From positions 156,040 through 220,039 of the forward strand of contig NZ_PYWM01000005.1 in the NCBI RefSeq assembly GCF_003049665.1: 64,000 nucleotides of DNA. The letters are read 5' to 3'. Source of the DNA: Lysinibacillus mangiferihumi. Lineage in GTDB: Bacteria > Bacillota > Bacilli > Bacillales_A > Planococcaceae. How positions within the stretch are numbered: position 1 is the stretch's first letter; every line of letters begins with the position of its first letter. Position numbers and translations under genes: made by a program. Below the pieces are notes generated by a model. That model saw only the letters and a program-made list of their open reading frames with translations, had not been told where the DNA came from and searched no databases. Positions 24,864 to 34,817 of the stretch are shown piece after piece.

Positions 24864-26648
24864 TTGAAACTGCAAGTAATTAACAGTCCTTTTAATGAGG
24901 AACAGGTGAAGCTATTAAATGAACTTTTACCTAAATTAACTGGAGAACAAAAAATATGGTTGAATGGATACTTAAGTGCTCCACTAACAACACTAGATAC
25001 CGTTGTAGAAGAAGCAGCATTGTCAGTAGTACCAGAGATGAAAACGGTGACGCTATTATATGGCTCACAAACTGGAAATAGCCAAGGACTTGCTGAAAAA
25101 TATGCAGCTGCATTAAAAGCAAATGATATTGAGGTGACTGTCACATCTTTAGCAAAGTTTAAGCCAAATAATTTGAAGAAAATAACGAATCTTTTGCTCG
25201 TAGTGAGTACGCATGGTGAAGGGGAACCACCCGATCAAGCAATTCAATTCTATGAATTTTTGCACAGTAAGCGTGCGCCTAAATTAGAACATTTGCACTT
25301 TTCCGTTTTGGCATTAGGAGATAGCTCATATGAATTTTTCTGTAAAACTGGGCAGGATTTTGACGCACAATTTGAAAAGTTAGGCGCGAAACGCATCGTA
25401 CCACGTACAGACTGTGATGTTGATTACGATGAACCAGCAGCCAAATGGTTTACAGCTGTTCAACAGGCATTATTACAGCAAAGTGATACAGCGATTGTCT
25501 CGAATGCAACGCCATTATTAGAAGAAGAGGCTACATATTCCCGCAAAAATCCGTATTATGCCGAAGTACTGGAAAATATCAATTTAAATGGTCGTGGCTC
25601 GAATAAGGAAACACGTCATATTGAGTTGTCCATTGAAGGTGCAAATTTACATTTTGAGCCTGGAGATAGCATTGGTATTCTTCCAGAAAATGATGAATCT
25701 TTAGTAGATGCATTAATAACAGCCTTACAGTTTCATCCCCAAACAGAAGTAACGGTTTTTGAGGAATCCTTGCAATTAAAAGAGGCTCTTCAAAAAAAAT
25801 TAGAAATTACGGTGTTATCGAAGCCTCTTTTACAAAAAATAAGTGCTTTTACGGTGCATAAAGCATTTGCAGAGCTATGTGAAAGTGCTACAGCATGGAA
25901 GGATTATGCAAGAGGAAGAGATTTACTTGATGTCGTTGAAGATTTTGCTCCTTTTACTTGGGATGCACAACAGTTTGTAGCCCTTCTTCGTAAAATTCCA
26001 GCGAGATTGTATTCCATTGCTAGTAGCCAATTGGCCAATAGTGATGAAGTCCATTTAACAATTGCTAAAGTGAGTTATGAAACGAATGGTCGAAAGCGTT
26101 TGGGCGTGTGTTCGGGCAGTATTGCAGAGCGAATTCAAGTGGGCGATACATTACCGATTTATGTCCATAAAAATCCAAACTTTAGATTGCCAGAACAAGC
26201 AGATACACCAATTATTATGATTGGTGCGGGCACAGGTGTTGCGCCGTATCGGGCTTTTTTAGAGCAGCGAGAGGAATTAGGAATAACAGGGGATTCTTGG
26301 CTGATTTTTGGCGATCAACATTTTGTCACCGATTTCCTTTATCAAACAGATTGGCAGCGCTGGCTTGCTTCAGGCACATTGGCTCAAATGGATGTTGCTT
26401 TCTCACGTGATACAGATAAAAAAGTATACGTCCAACATAAAATTCACGAAAAGGCACAAGTATTTTATGAATGGCTTGAGCAAGGGGCTGTTATTTACGT
26501 TTGTGGTGATGAAAAATCGATGGCTGCTGATGTTGATCAAACAATCTGTCGCATTATTGAGCAGCAAGGGCATAAAACGCCTGAGGAAGCGAAAGCATAT
26601 ATCAATGATTTGAAACAGCAGAAGCGCTACCAACGTGATGTTTATTAG
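24864..26648 (+). CDS. cysJ: Sulfite reductase (NADPH) flavoprotein alpha-component
   Basis: A 594-residue diflavin reductase. A short N-terminal region leads to a flavodoxin-like FMN domain (LLYGSQTGNSQGLAEKY near residue 63, STHGEGEPPD), then an FAD domain (RLYSIASSQ, GVCSGSIAERI) and the NADP domain (MIGAGTGVAPYRAFLEQRE, VYVCGDEKSMAADV), ending YQRDVY as is typical of CysJ. It carries electrons from NADPH to CysI. The start is TTG 24864 with GAGGTGG upstream. It lies 16 bases before cysI. Confidence 0.96.
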   Translation: MKLQVINSPFNEEQVKLLNELLPKLTGEQKIWLNGYLSAPLTTLDTVVEEAALSVVPEMKTVTLLYGSQTGNSQGLAEKYAAALKANDIEVTVTSLAKFKPNNLKKITNLLLVVSTHGEGEPPDQAIQFYEFLHSKRAPKLEHLHFSVLALGDSSYEFFCKTGQDFDAQFEKLGAKRIVPRTDCDVDYDEPAAKWFTAVQQALLQQSDTAIVSNATPLLEEEATYSRKNPYYAEVLENINLNGRGSNKETRHIELSIEGANLHFEPGDSIGILPENDESLVDALITALQFHPQTEVTVFEESLQLKEALQKKLEITVLSKPLLQKISAFTVHKAFAELCESATAWKDYARGRDLLDVVEDFAPFTWDAQQFVALLRKIPARLYSIASSQLANSDEVHLTIAKVSYETNGRKRLGVCSGSIAERIQVGDTLPIYVHKNPNFRLPEQADTPIIMIGAGTGVAPYRAFLEQREELGITGDSWLIFGDQHFVTDFLYQTDWQRWLASGTLAQMDVAFSRDTDKKVYVQHKIHEKAQVFYEWLEQGAVIYVCGDEKSMAADVDQTICRIIEQQGHKTPEEAKAYINDLKQQKRYQRDVY

Positions 26649-26664
26649 TAAAGGAGCGAGATAA

Positions 26665-28386
26665 ATGACTGGAAAAATTATTTTACCCCCACAACCTGGA
26701 ACACCAAGCGATGTTGAGCGTATTAAAAGCGATAGTAATTACTTGCGTGGAACATTAGAAAGAACGATGAACGAACCTTTAAGTTCAGGTATTCCTGAAG
26801 ATGATAATCGCTTAATGAAATTTCATGGCAGTTATTTACAGGATGATCGAGATTTAAGAAATGAACGGCAACGTCAAAAATTAGAGCCCGCGTATCAGTT
26901 TATGGTGCGTGTACGTACACCTGGTGGTGCGGCAACACCTGCACAGTGGCTTGTTATGGATGAGATGGCAAGAAAATATGGCAATGGATCATTAAAATTA
27001 ACAACACGTCAGGCATTCCAAGTGCACGGGATTTTAAAATGGAATGTCAAAAAATATATGCAAGAAATAAATGAAGTACTGTTAGATTCTCTTGCTGCAT
27101 GTGGGGATGTCAACCGTAATGTAATGTGTAATGTCAATCCCAATCAATCAGCATTACACGAGGAAATTTACAATTGGTCAGCAAAGTTAAGTGAGCATTT
27201 ATTGCCAAGAACACGTGCCTATCACGAGTTATGGCTAGATGGCGAAAAAGTAGTGGATAGCCAAGAAGAAGAAATCGAGCCAATTTACGGTGCACAATAT
27301 TTGCCTCGTAAATTTAAAATTGGTATTGCGATTCCACCGAGCAATGATGTCGATGTTTACTCACAAGATATTGGCTTTATTGCAATCGTTGAAGATGATG
27401 AGCTTGTAGGTTTTAACGTAGCAGTTGGTGGTGGTATGGGGATGACACATGGTGATCATGAAACGTATCCACAGCTTGCGCGTATGATTGGCTTTATAAC
27501 GCCTGATAAATTACTTGAGACGGCAGAGAAAATTATTACGATACAACGTGATTATGGTAATCGTTCAATTCGTAAAAATGCCCGTTTTAAATATACAATT
27601 GATGCACGTGGACTCGACTGGTTTAAAGCAGAATTACATCGTCGGCTAGGGTGGGAAATACAAGCGGAGCGTCCATTTACATTTGACCGAACGGGCGATG
27701 AATTTGGATGGATTAAAGGTGCAAATGGTAAATGGCATTATACGTTATTTATTCAAAATGGGCGCATTAAAGATTTTGAGGATTATGAGCTGTTAACAGG
27801 TTTACGAGAAATTGCCAAAGTGCATACCGGAGATTTCCGGTTAACACCAAATCAAAACTTAATGATTGGCAATGTATCGCAACAGCAGAAGGAAATCATT
27901 GCTGCGCTTATTGAGCAGTATAAGTTAACAGACGGGGCCCACTATTCAGCGCTGCGCCGTAATTCCATTGCTTGTGTGTCGTTGCCTACTTGCGGTTTAG
28001 CAATGGCAGAGGCAGAACGTTATTTGCCTTCACTCATTACGAAAATTGATACGATTATCGATGAAGCGGGTTTACATGATACGGAAATTGTTATACGTAT
28101 GTCGGGTTGCCCAAATGGGTGCTCACGCGCTGCAATGGGGGAAATCGGTTTTATCGGCAAAGGTCCAGGAAAATATAACATGTATCTTGGCGCAAGCTTT
28201 ACAGGTAATCGTTTAAATAAAATTTATCGCGAAAATATTGGGGAAGAAGAAATTTTAGCCGAACTACGTCCAATTTTGCTGCACTATGCAAAAGACCGTT
28301 TAGAGGGCGAGCATTTCGGGGATTTTGTAATTCGTGCAGGTTATGTAACAGCCGTCTTTGATGGCCGAGAATTTCATAAAGAGTAA
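26665..28386 (+). CDS. cysI: Sulfite reductase (NADPH) hemoprotein beta-component
   Basis: A 573-residue siroheme and 4Fe-4S enzyme that reduces sulfite to sulfide by six electrons. The cluster cysteines are C437 and C443 ([13 protein letters not shown]) and C482 and C486 ([17 protein letters not shown]). The ferredoxin-like halves show [10 protein letters not shown] and [22 protein letters not shown] precedes ATG 26665. It is the last gene of the operon; the dispersed repeat starts 8 bases after its stop. Confidence 0.97.
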   Translation: MTGKIILPPQPGTPSDVERIKSDSNYLRGTLERTMNEPLSSGIPEDDNRLMKFHGSYLQDDRDLRNERQRQKLEPAYQFMVRVRTPGGAATPAQWLVMDEMARKYGNGSLKLTTRQAFQVHGILKWNVKKYMQEINEVLLDSLAACGDVNRNVMCNVNPNQSALHEEIYNWSAKLSEHLLPRTRAYHELWLDGEKVVDSQEEEIEPIYGAQYLPRKFKIGIAIPPSNDVDVYSQDIGFIAIVEDDELVGFNVAVGGGMGMTHGDHETYPQLARMIGFITPDKLLETAEKIITIQRDYGNRSIRKNARFKYTIDARGLDWFKAELHRRLGWEIQAERPFTFDRTGDEFGWIKGANGKWHYTLFIQNGRIKDFEDYELLTGLREIAKVHTGDFRLTPNQNLMIGNVSQQQKEIIAALIEQYKLTDGAHYSALRRNSIACVSLPTCGLAMAEAERYLPSLITKIDTIIDEAGLHDTEIVIRMSGCPNGCSRAAMGEIGFIGKGPGKYNMYLGASFTGNRLNKIYRENIGEEEILAELRPILLHYAKDRLEGEHFGDFVIRAGYVTAVFDGREFHKE

Positions 28387-28393
28387 AAGGAGG

Positions 28394-28448
28394 GTGACTG
28401 GCACGCAAACAATTCTGAATTCTATTAGTGCCAGTCACTCAAACAATT
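28394..28448. repeat. Dispersed 3'-end repeat, copy B (inverted pair)
   Basis: GTGACTGGCAC (28394-28404) and its inverse GTGCCAGTCAC (28428-28438) enclose GCAAACAATTCTGAATTC. A second TCAAACAATT follows. The pair can form an 11 bp hairpin just after cysI. Confidence 0.8.
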
Positions 28449-28449
28449 A

Positions 28450-28615
28450 CATTAGCCATGGTAGCGAGTGTCCCGGTTTACGTGTGCCCTTGGAAACACT
28501 TAATTGGAGGTAAGAATGCTTCCCCCATAATGGACATCAACGACATAGCAAAAAGTGTTAGATTGAAGGCAGTCAATCTAACACTTTTCTTTTTTGTCCC
28601 AGCTTTTTTAAATAG
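28450..28615. repeat. GTGTTAGATTGA hairpin element, copy 2 / bidirectional terminator
   Basis: A diverged GC-rich module (CACTCGCTACC-type on the minus strand) leads to a perfect 16 bp hairpin, AAAAGTGTTAGATTGA (28551-28566) / TCAATCTAACACTTTT (28573-28588), then TTGTCCCAGC. It lies between convergent cysI and cysA and probably ends both transcripts. Confidence 0.8.
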
Positions 28616-29678
28616 AATAATCTTCTGGAATAAATACTTTTAATTGCTTTGGTCGCACAAATACATTGTCGCCTACTTTAAGCTGAAGATTTAAAAATTG
28701 TTCTTTTGTCAGTTCTGCCTCTAAAAATTCATCCATGTCGCAACGTCGGAGTTCAATTTGGACAATCGGCCCAAGCAAATGAATATGGCTTATATGAGCG
28801 GGGACAGTGCCTGCCACCGCTGTTTTTTCAATTTGTATATCGTGTGGTCGCACATAGCCTACTGCATCTTCTTGCGTATGGGCATGCGTATCTGGCACAT
28901 CAATGGCAAATTCTCCATGTGTCAACTTACCGTTATGTAAACGCCCTTTAAAGAGGTTAACATTACCTAAGAAATCATAAACAAATGGACTTTTAGGATG
29001 GGTGTACACTTCATCTGGACTTCCAATTTGCTCAATTTTGCCGTTGTTCATCACGACGATACGATCTGCAACATCGAGTGCTTCTTCTTGGTCATGCGTA
29101 ACAAAAATACTTGTAATATGAAAATCATCATGTAACTTCCGCAACCAACGCCGTAATTCCTTACGCACTTTTGCATCAAGTGCTCCAAATGGTTCATCTA
29201 GTAAAAGGACTTTAGGTTCCACAGCAAGTGCACGTGCAAGTGCAACCCGTTGACGTTGCCCACCAGATAGCTGTGTGGGATAGCGATCCGAAAAATTGTC
29301 TAGTTTAACAAGTCGCAGTAGGGTCATTACTTTATCGGTTATTTCTGCTTTGGATGGTCTTGTTTTACGTGGTCGTACTTTCAATCCATAGGCAACATTA
29401 TCGAAGACCGTCATATGGCGAAAGAGCGCATAGTGTTGAAAGACAAAGCCTACGTTTCGTTCCTTCGGGTGACGATTGGTAATCGTTTGGCCGTCAAATA
29501 AGATTTCGCCGACATCCGATGCTTCAAGCCCTGCAATCACGCGCAGTAAAGACGTTTTACCAGAACCAGAAGGGCCAAGTAGTGCTACCAATTCACCAGA
29601 TTGAATATCGATGGATACATCTTGTAAAGCTTGAAAAGAACCAAATTTCTTAGAAACATTTTGAATTTGAATGCTCAC
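28608..29678 (-). CDS. cysA: Sulfate/thiosulfate ABC transporter ATP-binding protein
   Basis: A 356-residue ABC ATPase: Walker A GPSGSGKT at residues 35-42, Q-loop FVFQHYALF, signature [15 protein letters not shown], Walker [13 protein letters not shown] and the switch histidine in [10 protein letters not shown]. The C-terminal 110 residues form the TOBE-like regulatory domain of the CysA/MalK group. It powers the CysT-CysW permease next to it. It is the last gene of the sbp-cysT-cysW-cysA unit, 15 bases after cysW. Confidence 0.95.
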   Translation of the reverse strand: MSIQIQNVSKKFGSFQALQDVSIDIQSGELVALLGPSGSGKTSLLRVIAGLEASDVGEILFDGQTITNRHPKERNVGFVFQHYALFRHMTVFDNVAYGLKVRPRKTRPSKAEITDKVMTLLRLVKLDNFSDRYPTQLSGGQRQRVALARALAVEPKVLLLDEPFGALDAKVRKELRRWLRKLHDDFHITSIFVTHDQEEALDVADRIVVMNNGKIEQIGSPDEVYTHPKSPFVYDFLGNVNLFKGRLHNGKLTHGEFAIDVPDTHAHTQEDAVGYVRPHDIQIEKTAVAGTVPAHISHIHLLGPIVQIELRRCDMDEFLEAELTKEQFLNLQLKVGDNVFVRPKQLKVFIPEDYSI

Positions 29679-29693
29679 GCAAGAATACCTCCT

Positions 29694-30569
29694 TTAAATT
29701 GATTTCGATTTCCATGCAACAATATCTTTTATAACTAGCGTTATAATCGCTAACACACTCATCAATGAAGCAACAGCAAAAGCTGCTGAAAATTGGTATT
29801 CATTGTATAAAATTTCGATATGAAGCGGCATTGTATTCGTCATGCCTCGAATATGACCCGAGACGACAGAAACTGCCCCAAACTCACCAATGGCACGTGC
29901 ATTACATAAAATCAAACCATAAATTAATCCCCATTTAATATTGGGTAAAGTTACATACCAAAAGGTTTTAAAACCATTTGCACCAAGAGAAATAGAAGCC
30001 TCTTCTTCAGCGTTCCCTTGTGCTTGCATTAACGGGACAAGCTCACGTGCAACAAAAGGCAATGTTACAAATATAGTCGCAAGTACAATGCCAGGTAAGG
30101 CAAAAACAATTTTAATGTCATTAGCAAATAGCCAATCTCCAAATAGCCCTTGTGCACCAAATAGCAAGATAAATACTAAGCCTGCAATAACGGGCGATAC
30201 AGCAAAAGGTAAGTCAATTACTGTTAATAATAAATTTTTACCTTTGTAATTGAATTTCGTTAATGCCCAAGCAGCCATAATGCCGAAAATAGCATTTAAA
30301 GGAACGGCAATTGCTACTACTGTTAAGGTCAACTGAATAGCAGCTAAAGCATCTGGATGTGTGATTGCTGCAAAGTATACGTCTGCCCCTTTTTGAAAGG
30401 CCGTAATAAAAATCGATACGAGGGGGAGTACGATAAAAAATGCTAAAAATGCGAGTGCAATAAATGTTAATACATAACGAAAGAAGCGAGGCTCCTGTAA
30501 GGCAGCGGGCTTTGCTGCTACAATCCGTGTTTGTGGAGCCAAAGGTTCGATAATCGTAGACTGATCCAT
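29694..30569 (-). CDS. cysW: Sulfate ABC transporter permease CysW
   Basis: A 291-residue inner-membrane protein with six predicted membrane segments and the EAA loop [23 protein letters not shown] that contacts CysA. The N-terminal 25 residues are polar. The [12 protein letters not shown] stretch is typical of CysW. AGGAGG precedes its ATG on the minus strand. It forms a heterodimeric channel with CysT. Confidence 0.94.
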   Translation of the reverse strand: MDQSTIIEPLAPQTRIVAAKPAALQEPRFFRYVLTFIALAFLAFFIVLPLVSIFITAFQKGADVYFAAITHPDALAAIQLTLTVVAIAVPLNAIFGIMAAWALTKFNYKGKNLLLTVIDLPFAVSPVIAGLVFILLFGAQGLFGDWLFANDIKIVFALPGIVLATIFVTLPFVARELVPLMQAQGNAEEEASISLGANGFKTFWYVTLPNIKWGLIYGLILCNARAIGEFGAVSVVSGHIRGMTNTMPLHIEILYNEYQFSAAFAVASLMSVLAIITLVIKDIVAWKSKSI

Positions 30570-30578
30570 AAATACCTC

Positions 30579-31412
30579 CTAATGTATAAAGCGGCGATTT
30601 GCTAGCCATTGAATAAGATTAATCGTAAATAATAAGACAAAGGATGTAATCAGCATAACAGCGGCAATAGACGTGGCACCCGCATAGTCATATTGTTCAA
30701 GCTTTGTCATAATGATTAACGGTGTAATTTCTGTCTTCATCGGCATGTTACCAGCGATAAAGACAACTGAACCGTATTCCCCTAATGCACGTGCAAAGGC
30801 TAATGAAAAGCCAGTCAAAATGGCTGGTGCAAGTTCAGGAAAAATAATCTTACATACAGTTTGCAGACGTGTTGCCCCTAAACTTGCTGAGGCTTCTTCA
30901 ACTTCTACACTAATATTTTGTAAAACAGGTTGCACAGTACGCACAACAAATGGAAGACCGATAAATGTTAGAGCAATTATAATACCGAGTGGTGTAAAGG
31001 CGATTTTAAAATTGAAAAACTGCCCAATCCAGCCATTTGGTGCATATAGCGATGTTAAAGCAATACCTGCTACTGCCGTAGGTAAAGCAAATGGTAAATC
31101 TACAAGACCGTCAATAATACGTTTAAACGGGAAGTGGTAGCGCACGAGTACCCAAGCGATAATGGTGCCAAACACAACGTTTACTAAACCAGCAGCAAGC
31201 GCAGTGCCAAAGCTTAGCTTATAGGAGGCAATTGCTCGAGGGTCGGTGACAATTGCGGTAAACTCTGCCCAGCTTAAGGACATTGTCTGAATGAAAATCA
31301 TTGCTAAAGGTAACAGCACAAGCAAGCTTACGTAGAGCATCGTATAACCAAGTGAAAGGGGGAAGCCGGGAATAACACGAGCCGGCTTCTTTTTAAATGT
31401 TAGGCTAGTCAT
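30579..31412 (-). CDS. cysT: Sulfate ABC transporter permease CysT (CysU)
   Basis: A 277-residue membrane protein with six membrane segments, the EAA motif VEEASASLGATRLQTVCKIIFPEL and the ARALGEYGSVVFIAGNMP block characteristic of CysT. Of two adjacent ATG codons the second (31412) is better spaced from GGAGG, giving MTSLTFKKK. It pairs with CysW and lies between sbp and cysW with short gaps, consistent with one transcript. Confidence 0.94.
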   Translation of the reverse strand: MTSLTFKKKPARVIPGFPLSLGYTMLYVSLLVLLPLAMIFIQTMSLSWAEFTAIVTDPRAIASYKLSFGTALAAGLVNVVFGTIIAWVLVRYHFPFKRIIDGLVDLPFALPTAVAGIALTSLYAPNGWIGQFFNFKIAFTPLGIIIALTFIGLPFVVRTVQPVLQNISVEVEEASASLGATRLQTVCKIIFPELAPAILTGFSLAFARALGEYGSVVFIAGNMPMKTEITPLIIMTKLEQYDYAGATSIAAVMLITSFVLLFTINLIQWLANRRFIH

Positions 31413-31423
31413 CATATGCCTCC

Positions 31424-32476
31424 TTATTGTGGAACGTAAATTTCATCGAATGTACCACCATCTTTAAAATGTGTTGTCTGAGCTTCAGTCCAACCCCCAA
31501 AGTCTTCAATGGAAATAAGTTCAAGCTTCGGGAATTGCGCTTGGTATTTTGCTAATATATCTTCATTGCGTGGTCGATAGTAGTTTTTCGCAGCAATCTC
31601 TTGGCCGATGTCACTATATAAATGTTGTAGGTATGCTTCTGCCACTTTACGCGTCCCTTTTTTATCAACAATTTTGTCAACGATTGCTACAGGAGGCTCT
31701 GCTAAAATACTTAAAGAAGGTGTAATGATTTCGAATGCATCTTTCCCTAATTCATTAAGTGATAAATAAGCTTCATTTTCCCAGGCAATTAACACATCAC
31801 CAATTTTTCTTTCAACAAATGTAGTCGTGGCGCCGCGAGCACCAGAATCAAGTACCTCTACATTGCTATACAAAGCCTTCATAAAATCTTTTATTTGCTT
31901 CTCGTCATTGTTATACAACTTCGCTGCATAGCCCCATGCGGCTAAGTAATTCCAACGGGCACCACCTGAAGTTTTTGGGTTTGGCGTTATGACTGAGACA
32001 TCGTCTTTTACTAAATCATCCCAATCTTGAATCCCTTTTGGATTGCCTTTTCTTACTAAAAAAACAATGGTAGAAGTATAGGGTGTAGAATTATTTTCAA
32101 ATTCTGTTTGCCAGTCTTTGTTTAGTAGATTACGAGCTTGTGCAATTTCATCAATATCGTAAGCAAGTGCTAATGTGACAACATCGGCTTCTTGACCATC
32201 AATAACCGCACGCCCTTGTTTACCCGAGCCACCATGTGATTGATGAATTTTTACTTCTTGACCTGTTTCGTTTTTCCACTTCGCGATAAAGTCTTGATTA
32301 AATTCATCGTAAAGCTCACGTGTTGGATCATAAGATACATTTAGTAACTCAACTGTTTTTTGTGTGTCTTCCGAAGTTGTATCGTTATCTTTGGACGTGC
32401 TATTACATCCTGTTAACATAATTGTTAACCCCGATAAGAGTACAATTGTTTGAAAAATAGTCTTTCTTTTTTTCAT
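31424..32476 (-). CDS. sbp: Sulfate-binding lipoprotein of the ABC transporter
   Basis: A 350-residue extracellular binding protein. The signal peptide ends in the lipobox LTGC (Cys24), followed by a serine/threonine/acidic linker. The mature part has the sulfate-binding family marks [25 protein letters not shown] and [28 protein letters not shown] fixes ATG 32476; the extra 21 residues in the open frame overlap the leader terminator. It is the first gene of its unit and is divergent from cysH. Confidence 0.95.
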   Translation of the reverse strand: MKKRKTIFQTIVLLSGLTIMLTGCNSTSKDNDTTSEDTQKTVELLNVSYDPTRELYDEFNQDFIAKWKNETGQEVKIHQSHGGSGKQGRAVIDGQEADVVTLALAYDIDEIAQARNLLNKDWQTEFENNSTPYTSTIVFLVRKGNPKGIQDWDDLVKDDVSVITPNPKTSGGARWNYLAAWGYAAKLYNNDEKQIKDFMKALYSNVEVLDSGARGATTTFVERKIGDVLIAWENEAYLSLNELGKDAFEIITPSLSILAEPPVAIVDKIVDKKGTRKVAEAYLQHLYSDIGQEIAAKNYYRPRNEDILAKYQAQFPKLELISIEDFGGWTEAQTTHFKDGGTFDEIYVPQ

Positions 32477-32508
32477 TGAAAATCTCTCCTTTTTCTTACA
32501 AAATGCAA

Positions 32509-32575
32509 AAGGACCATCTCTTGCAACATGTATCAACACATGTTAAGGAGATGGCCTTCAGATAATCTGATCAGC
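32509..32575 (-). promoter_or_regulatory. Sulfur leader element 3 with intrinsic terminator (sbp)
   Basis: Read on the minus strand, 32575-32554 is GCT, unpaired GA, stem TCAGA, loop TTA, stem TCTGA, unpaired A, then GGC. The helix sequence differs from the other two leaders but the pairing is kept, as in covariation. AAGGCCATCTC (32558-32548) then pairs with GAGATGGTCCTT (32520-32509) as terminator, followed by TTTTGC. Confidence 0.72.
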
Positions 32576-32617
32576 ATGTTTTGTTTTTTAGCTTAGTACC
32601 ACATTAAACATATATTT

Positions 32618-32634
32618 CCTATTAGTCAACAAGG
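32618..32634. promoter_or_regulatory. Shared sulfur operator over the sbp -35
   Basis: On the minus strand CCTTGTTGACTAATAGG, with TTGACT as -35 (32629-32624). It matches the cysH-side operator at 15 of 17 positions. Confidence 0.65.
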
Positions 32635-32793
32635 AATTGAAAATATTTAAAATTTTAGATAGGTTTTTCCCTAAGTGCAGTAACGAGTAGCAAAAGACTC
32701 TTTTTATGAATAAAATTATTTGTATATAACGATAGTGACAGTTTAAAGAGGTGTAAAATGACATTCTTTAAATAAGTTTATATTTTTACAAAA

Positions 32794-32828
32794 CCTAGTT
32801 GACTACTAGGTGTAATTTAGTATATATT
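32794..32828 (+). promoter_or_regulatory. Shared sulfur operator and promoter of the cysH unit
   Basis: CCTAGTTGACTACTAGG (32794-32810) has perfect CCTAGT / ACTAGG arms around the -35 TTGACT (32799-32804). A TATATT -10 is at 32823-32828 (18 bp spacer; TATATA at 32821 gives 16). Confidence 0.68.
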
Positions 32829-32891
32829 GGGTAATAAGAAAAGTGATTGTTGAATGAGGTACAAGATTACTAGTTTACAATTATCATATAT

Positions 32892-32964
32892 GCTGGCTAG
32901 TCAAACTAGAGGCGTTTTAACGAAGGTACAATGCATTATTGTATCTGTTGTTAAACGCCTTTTT
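32892..32964 (+). promoter_or_regulatory. Sulfur leader element 2 with intrinsic terminator (cysH)
   Basis: 32892-32913 is GCT, unpaired GG, stem CTAG, loop TCAAA, stem CTAG, unpaired A, then GGC. The GGC starts the terminator GGCGTTTTAAC (32911-32921) / GTTAAACGCC (32950-32959) with an inner hairpin GGTACAAT / ATTGTATC, then T5. Confidence 0.75.
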
Positions 32965-32995
32965 CTATATCCGAAAATGTTTCGAGGGGGATTTT

Positions 32996-33697
32996 ATGTT
33001 AACGTATGCAACTTGGCAGGAGCCAACGACTAATTTTGAAGTGGATGAATCCTATAAGGGTGCACTTGAGGTGTTACGCTGGAGCTATGCTCAATATGGC
33101 GATGAGATTGTATATGCGTGTAGCTTTGGTATTGAGGGAATTGTGTTAATTGATTTGATTTCAAAAGTAAAGCCAAATGCTACGATTGTATTTTTAGACA
33201 CAGATGTCCATTTCAAAGAAACGTATGACACGATTGAACGAGTAAAAGCAAACTATCCGCAGCTAACGATTATACTGCAAAAGCCTAAGCTGACACTTGA
33301 GCAGCAAAAGGCACAATATGGCGATGAATTATGGAAGTCCAATCCTAATCAGTGCTGTGACATCCGAAAAATAAAGCCGTTACATGAGGCGTTATCAGGA
33401 GCAAAAGCTTGGATTTCAGGGCTGCGCAGAGAACAATCGCCAACTCGGCAACAGACAAATTTTATTAATCGTGATGACAAATTTAAATCAATTAAAATTT
33501 GCCCGCTTATTCATTGGTCATGGAAAGATATATGGCGTTATGTTTCCAAGCATAATTTAACGTACAATCCATTACACGATCAAGGCTATCCAAGTATTGG
33601 CTGTGAACACTGCACACAACCTGCATTTACGTTGGATGATTTACGTGCAGGTAGATGGCAAGGAACGGGTAAAACTGAATGTGGGTTACATGAATAG
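32996..33697 (+). CDS. cysH: Phosphoadenylyl-/adenylyl-sulfate reductase
   Basis: A 233-residue PAPS-reductase-family enzyme that reduces activated sulfate to sulfite with thioredoxin electrons. It has the P-loop-like SFGIEG at 43-48, [11 protein letters not shown] at 141-151, and the cysteine set C120-C121 and C203-x2-C206 that holds a 4Fe-4S cluster in assimilatory APS reductases, plus the catalytic C229 in the terminal ECGLHE. This points to activity on APS and probably PAPS, as in B. subtilis CysH. GAGGGGG sets ATG 32996, just after the leader terminator. Confidence 0.95.
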   Translation: MLTYATWQEPTTNFEVDESYKGALEVLRWSYAQYGDEIVYACSFGIEGIVLIDLISKVKPNATIVFLDTDVHFKETYDTIERVKANYPQLTIILQKPKLTLEQQKAQYGDELWKSNPNQCCDIRKIKPLHEALSGAKAWISGLRREQSPTRQQTNFINRDDKFKSIKICPLIHWSWKDIWRYVSKHNLTYNPLHDQGYPSIGCEHCTQPAFTLDDLRAGRWQGTGKTECGLHE

Positions 33698-33710
33698 GGG
33701 CGTTTAAATC

Positions 33711-34775
33711 ATGCTGGAATATATTGCATTAGCTATAAGTTTATTTTTTGCAATGAATATTGGGGCAAGTGGTGCAGCAGCATCCATGGGTGTTGCTTAT
33801 GGGGCAGGCGCTATAAAAAAAGCATGGCACGCATTGTTAATTTGTGCGGTAGGTGTTTTGGCAGGCGCTATATTGGGTGGCGGTGAAGTTGTCAAGACTA
33901 TCAGTTCAGGGATTATGCCACAACAGTATATTACTGTAAAAATCGTCATCATTATATTAATTTCTGCGACAAGTGCGTTGTTTCTTGCCAATTTGTTAGG
34001 CATTCCCTTATCGACGAGTGAAGTGACCGTAGGAGCAGTCGTAGGTGTAGGAATTGCCTACCGCGTGCTATATGTCAAATCATTGCTCGTCATTATGTCT
34101 TTTTGGGTAATCGTTCCTGTTATTGCGTTTGTCATTGCCTTTATAGTTGGCAAAGTACTGTATAAATTTCAAGGGAAGAGCTTTTTAAAAAACCACCCAA
34201 TTTTAACAGTGCTACTCATATTTGCTGGATTTTTTGAAGCTTTTTCAGCAGGTATGAATAATGTTGCCAATGCAGTAGGCCCACTTGTTGGTGCTGGTAT
34301 GATTACGGTGACAAAGGGTATTTGGCTAGGCGGTGCTTTTGTTGCACTAGGGGCGTTGTTGCTAGGAAGACGTGTACTCGAAACAAATGGCAAAAAGATA
34401 GTGCGTTTTGAAAAAGCTGAAGGTATTCTTATTTCAACTACAGGTGCCTTGCTTGTTGGTATTAGTTCATTGTTTGGATTACCTGTGCCATTAACGCAAG
34501 TAACTTCCTCTTCTATTATTGGTATCGGAATGGCGAAAAGCGGTAAACAAATTTTTCATAAACATATCGTAAAGAAAATCATGTGTATTTGGATTGTATC
34601 ACCAATTTTTTCATTAGCGATTTCTTATAGTCTAATTCAGTTATTTATGGAGAAAGATTTATATGCCATCGTCATTATGGGGAGCGTTATAATCGGAACG
34701 CTTGGTGCTATTAGTTTAATGCGAACAATGCGTGAAGAAGAACGCTCAATATACGATGCAGGTGAAGGCATTTAA
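33711..34775 (+). CDS. cysP: Sulfate permease CysP (PiT family)
   Basis: A 354-residue PiT-family transporter with about ten to eleven membrane segments. It carries both PiT signature repeats: FFAMNIGASGAAASMGVAYGAG near residue 13 and AGMNNVANAVGPLVGAG near 180. In B. subtilis the homologue CysP is a sulfate permease in the cysH operon, the same place as here, 13 bases after cysH. The organism therefore has two sulfate importers side by side. Confidence 0.92.
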   Translation: MLEYIALAISLFFAMNIGASGAAASMGVAYGAGAIKKAWHALLICAVGVLAGAILGGGEVVKTISSGIMPQQYITVKIVIIILISATSALFLANLLGIPLSTSEVTVGAVVGVGIAYRVLYVKSLLVIMSFWVIVPVIAFVIAFIVGKVLYKFQGKSFLKNHPILTVLLIFAGFFEAFSAGMNNVANAVGPLVGAGMITVTKGIWLGGAFVALGALLLGRRVLETNGKKIVRFEKAEGILISTTGALLVGISSLFGLPVPLTQVTSSSIIGIGMAKSGKQIFHKHIVKKIMCIWIVSPIFSLAISYSLIQLFMEKDLYAIVIMGSVIIGTLGAISLMRTMREEERSIYDAGEGI

Positions 34776-34817
34776 ATATAAAACATAGTATTCAAATAAA
34801 ATTAGGGGGAATATTGA

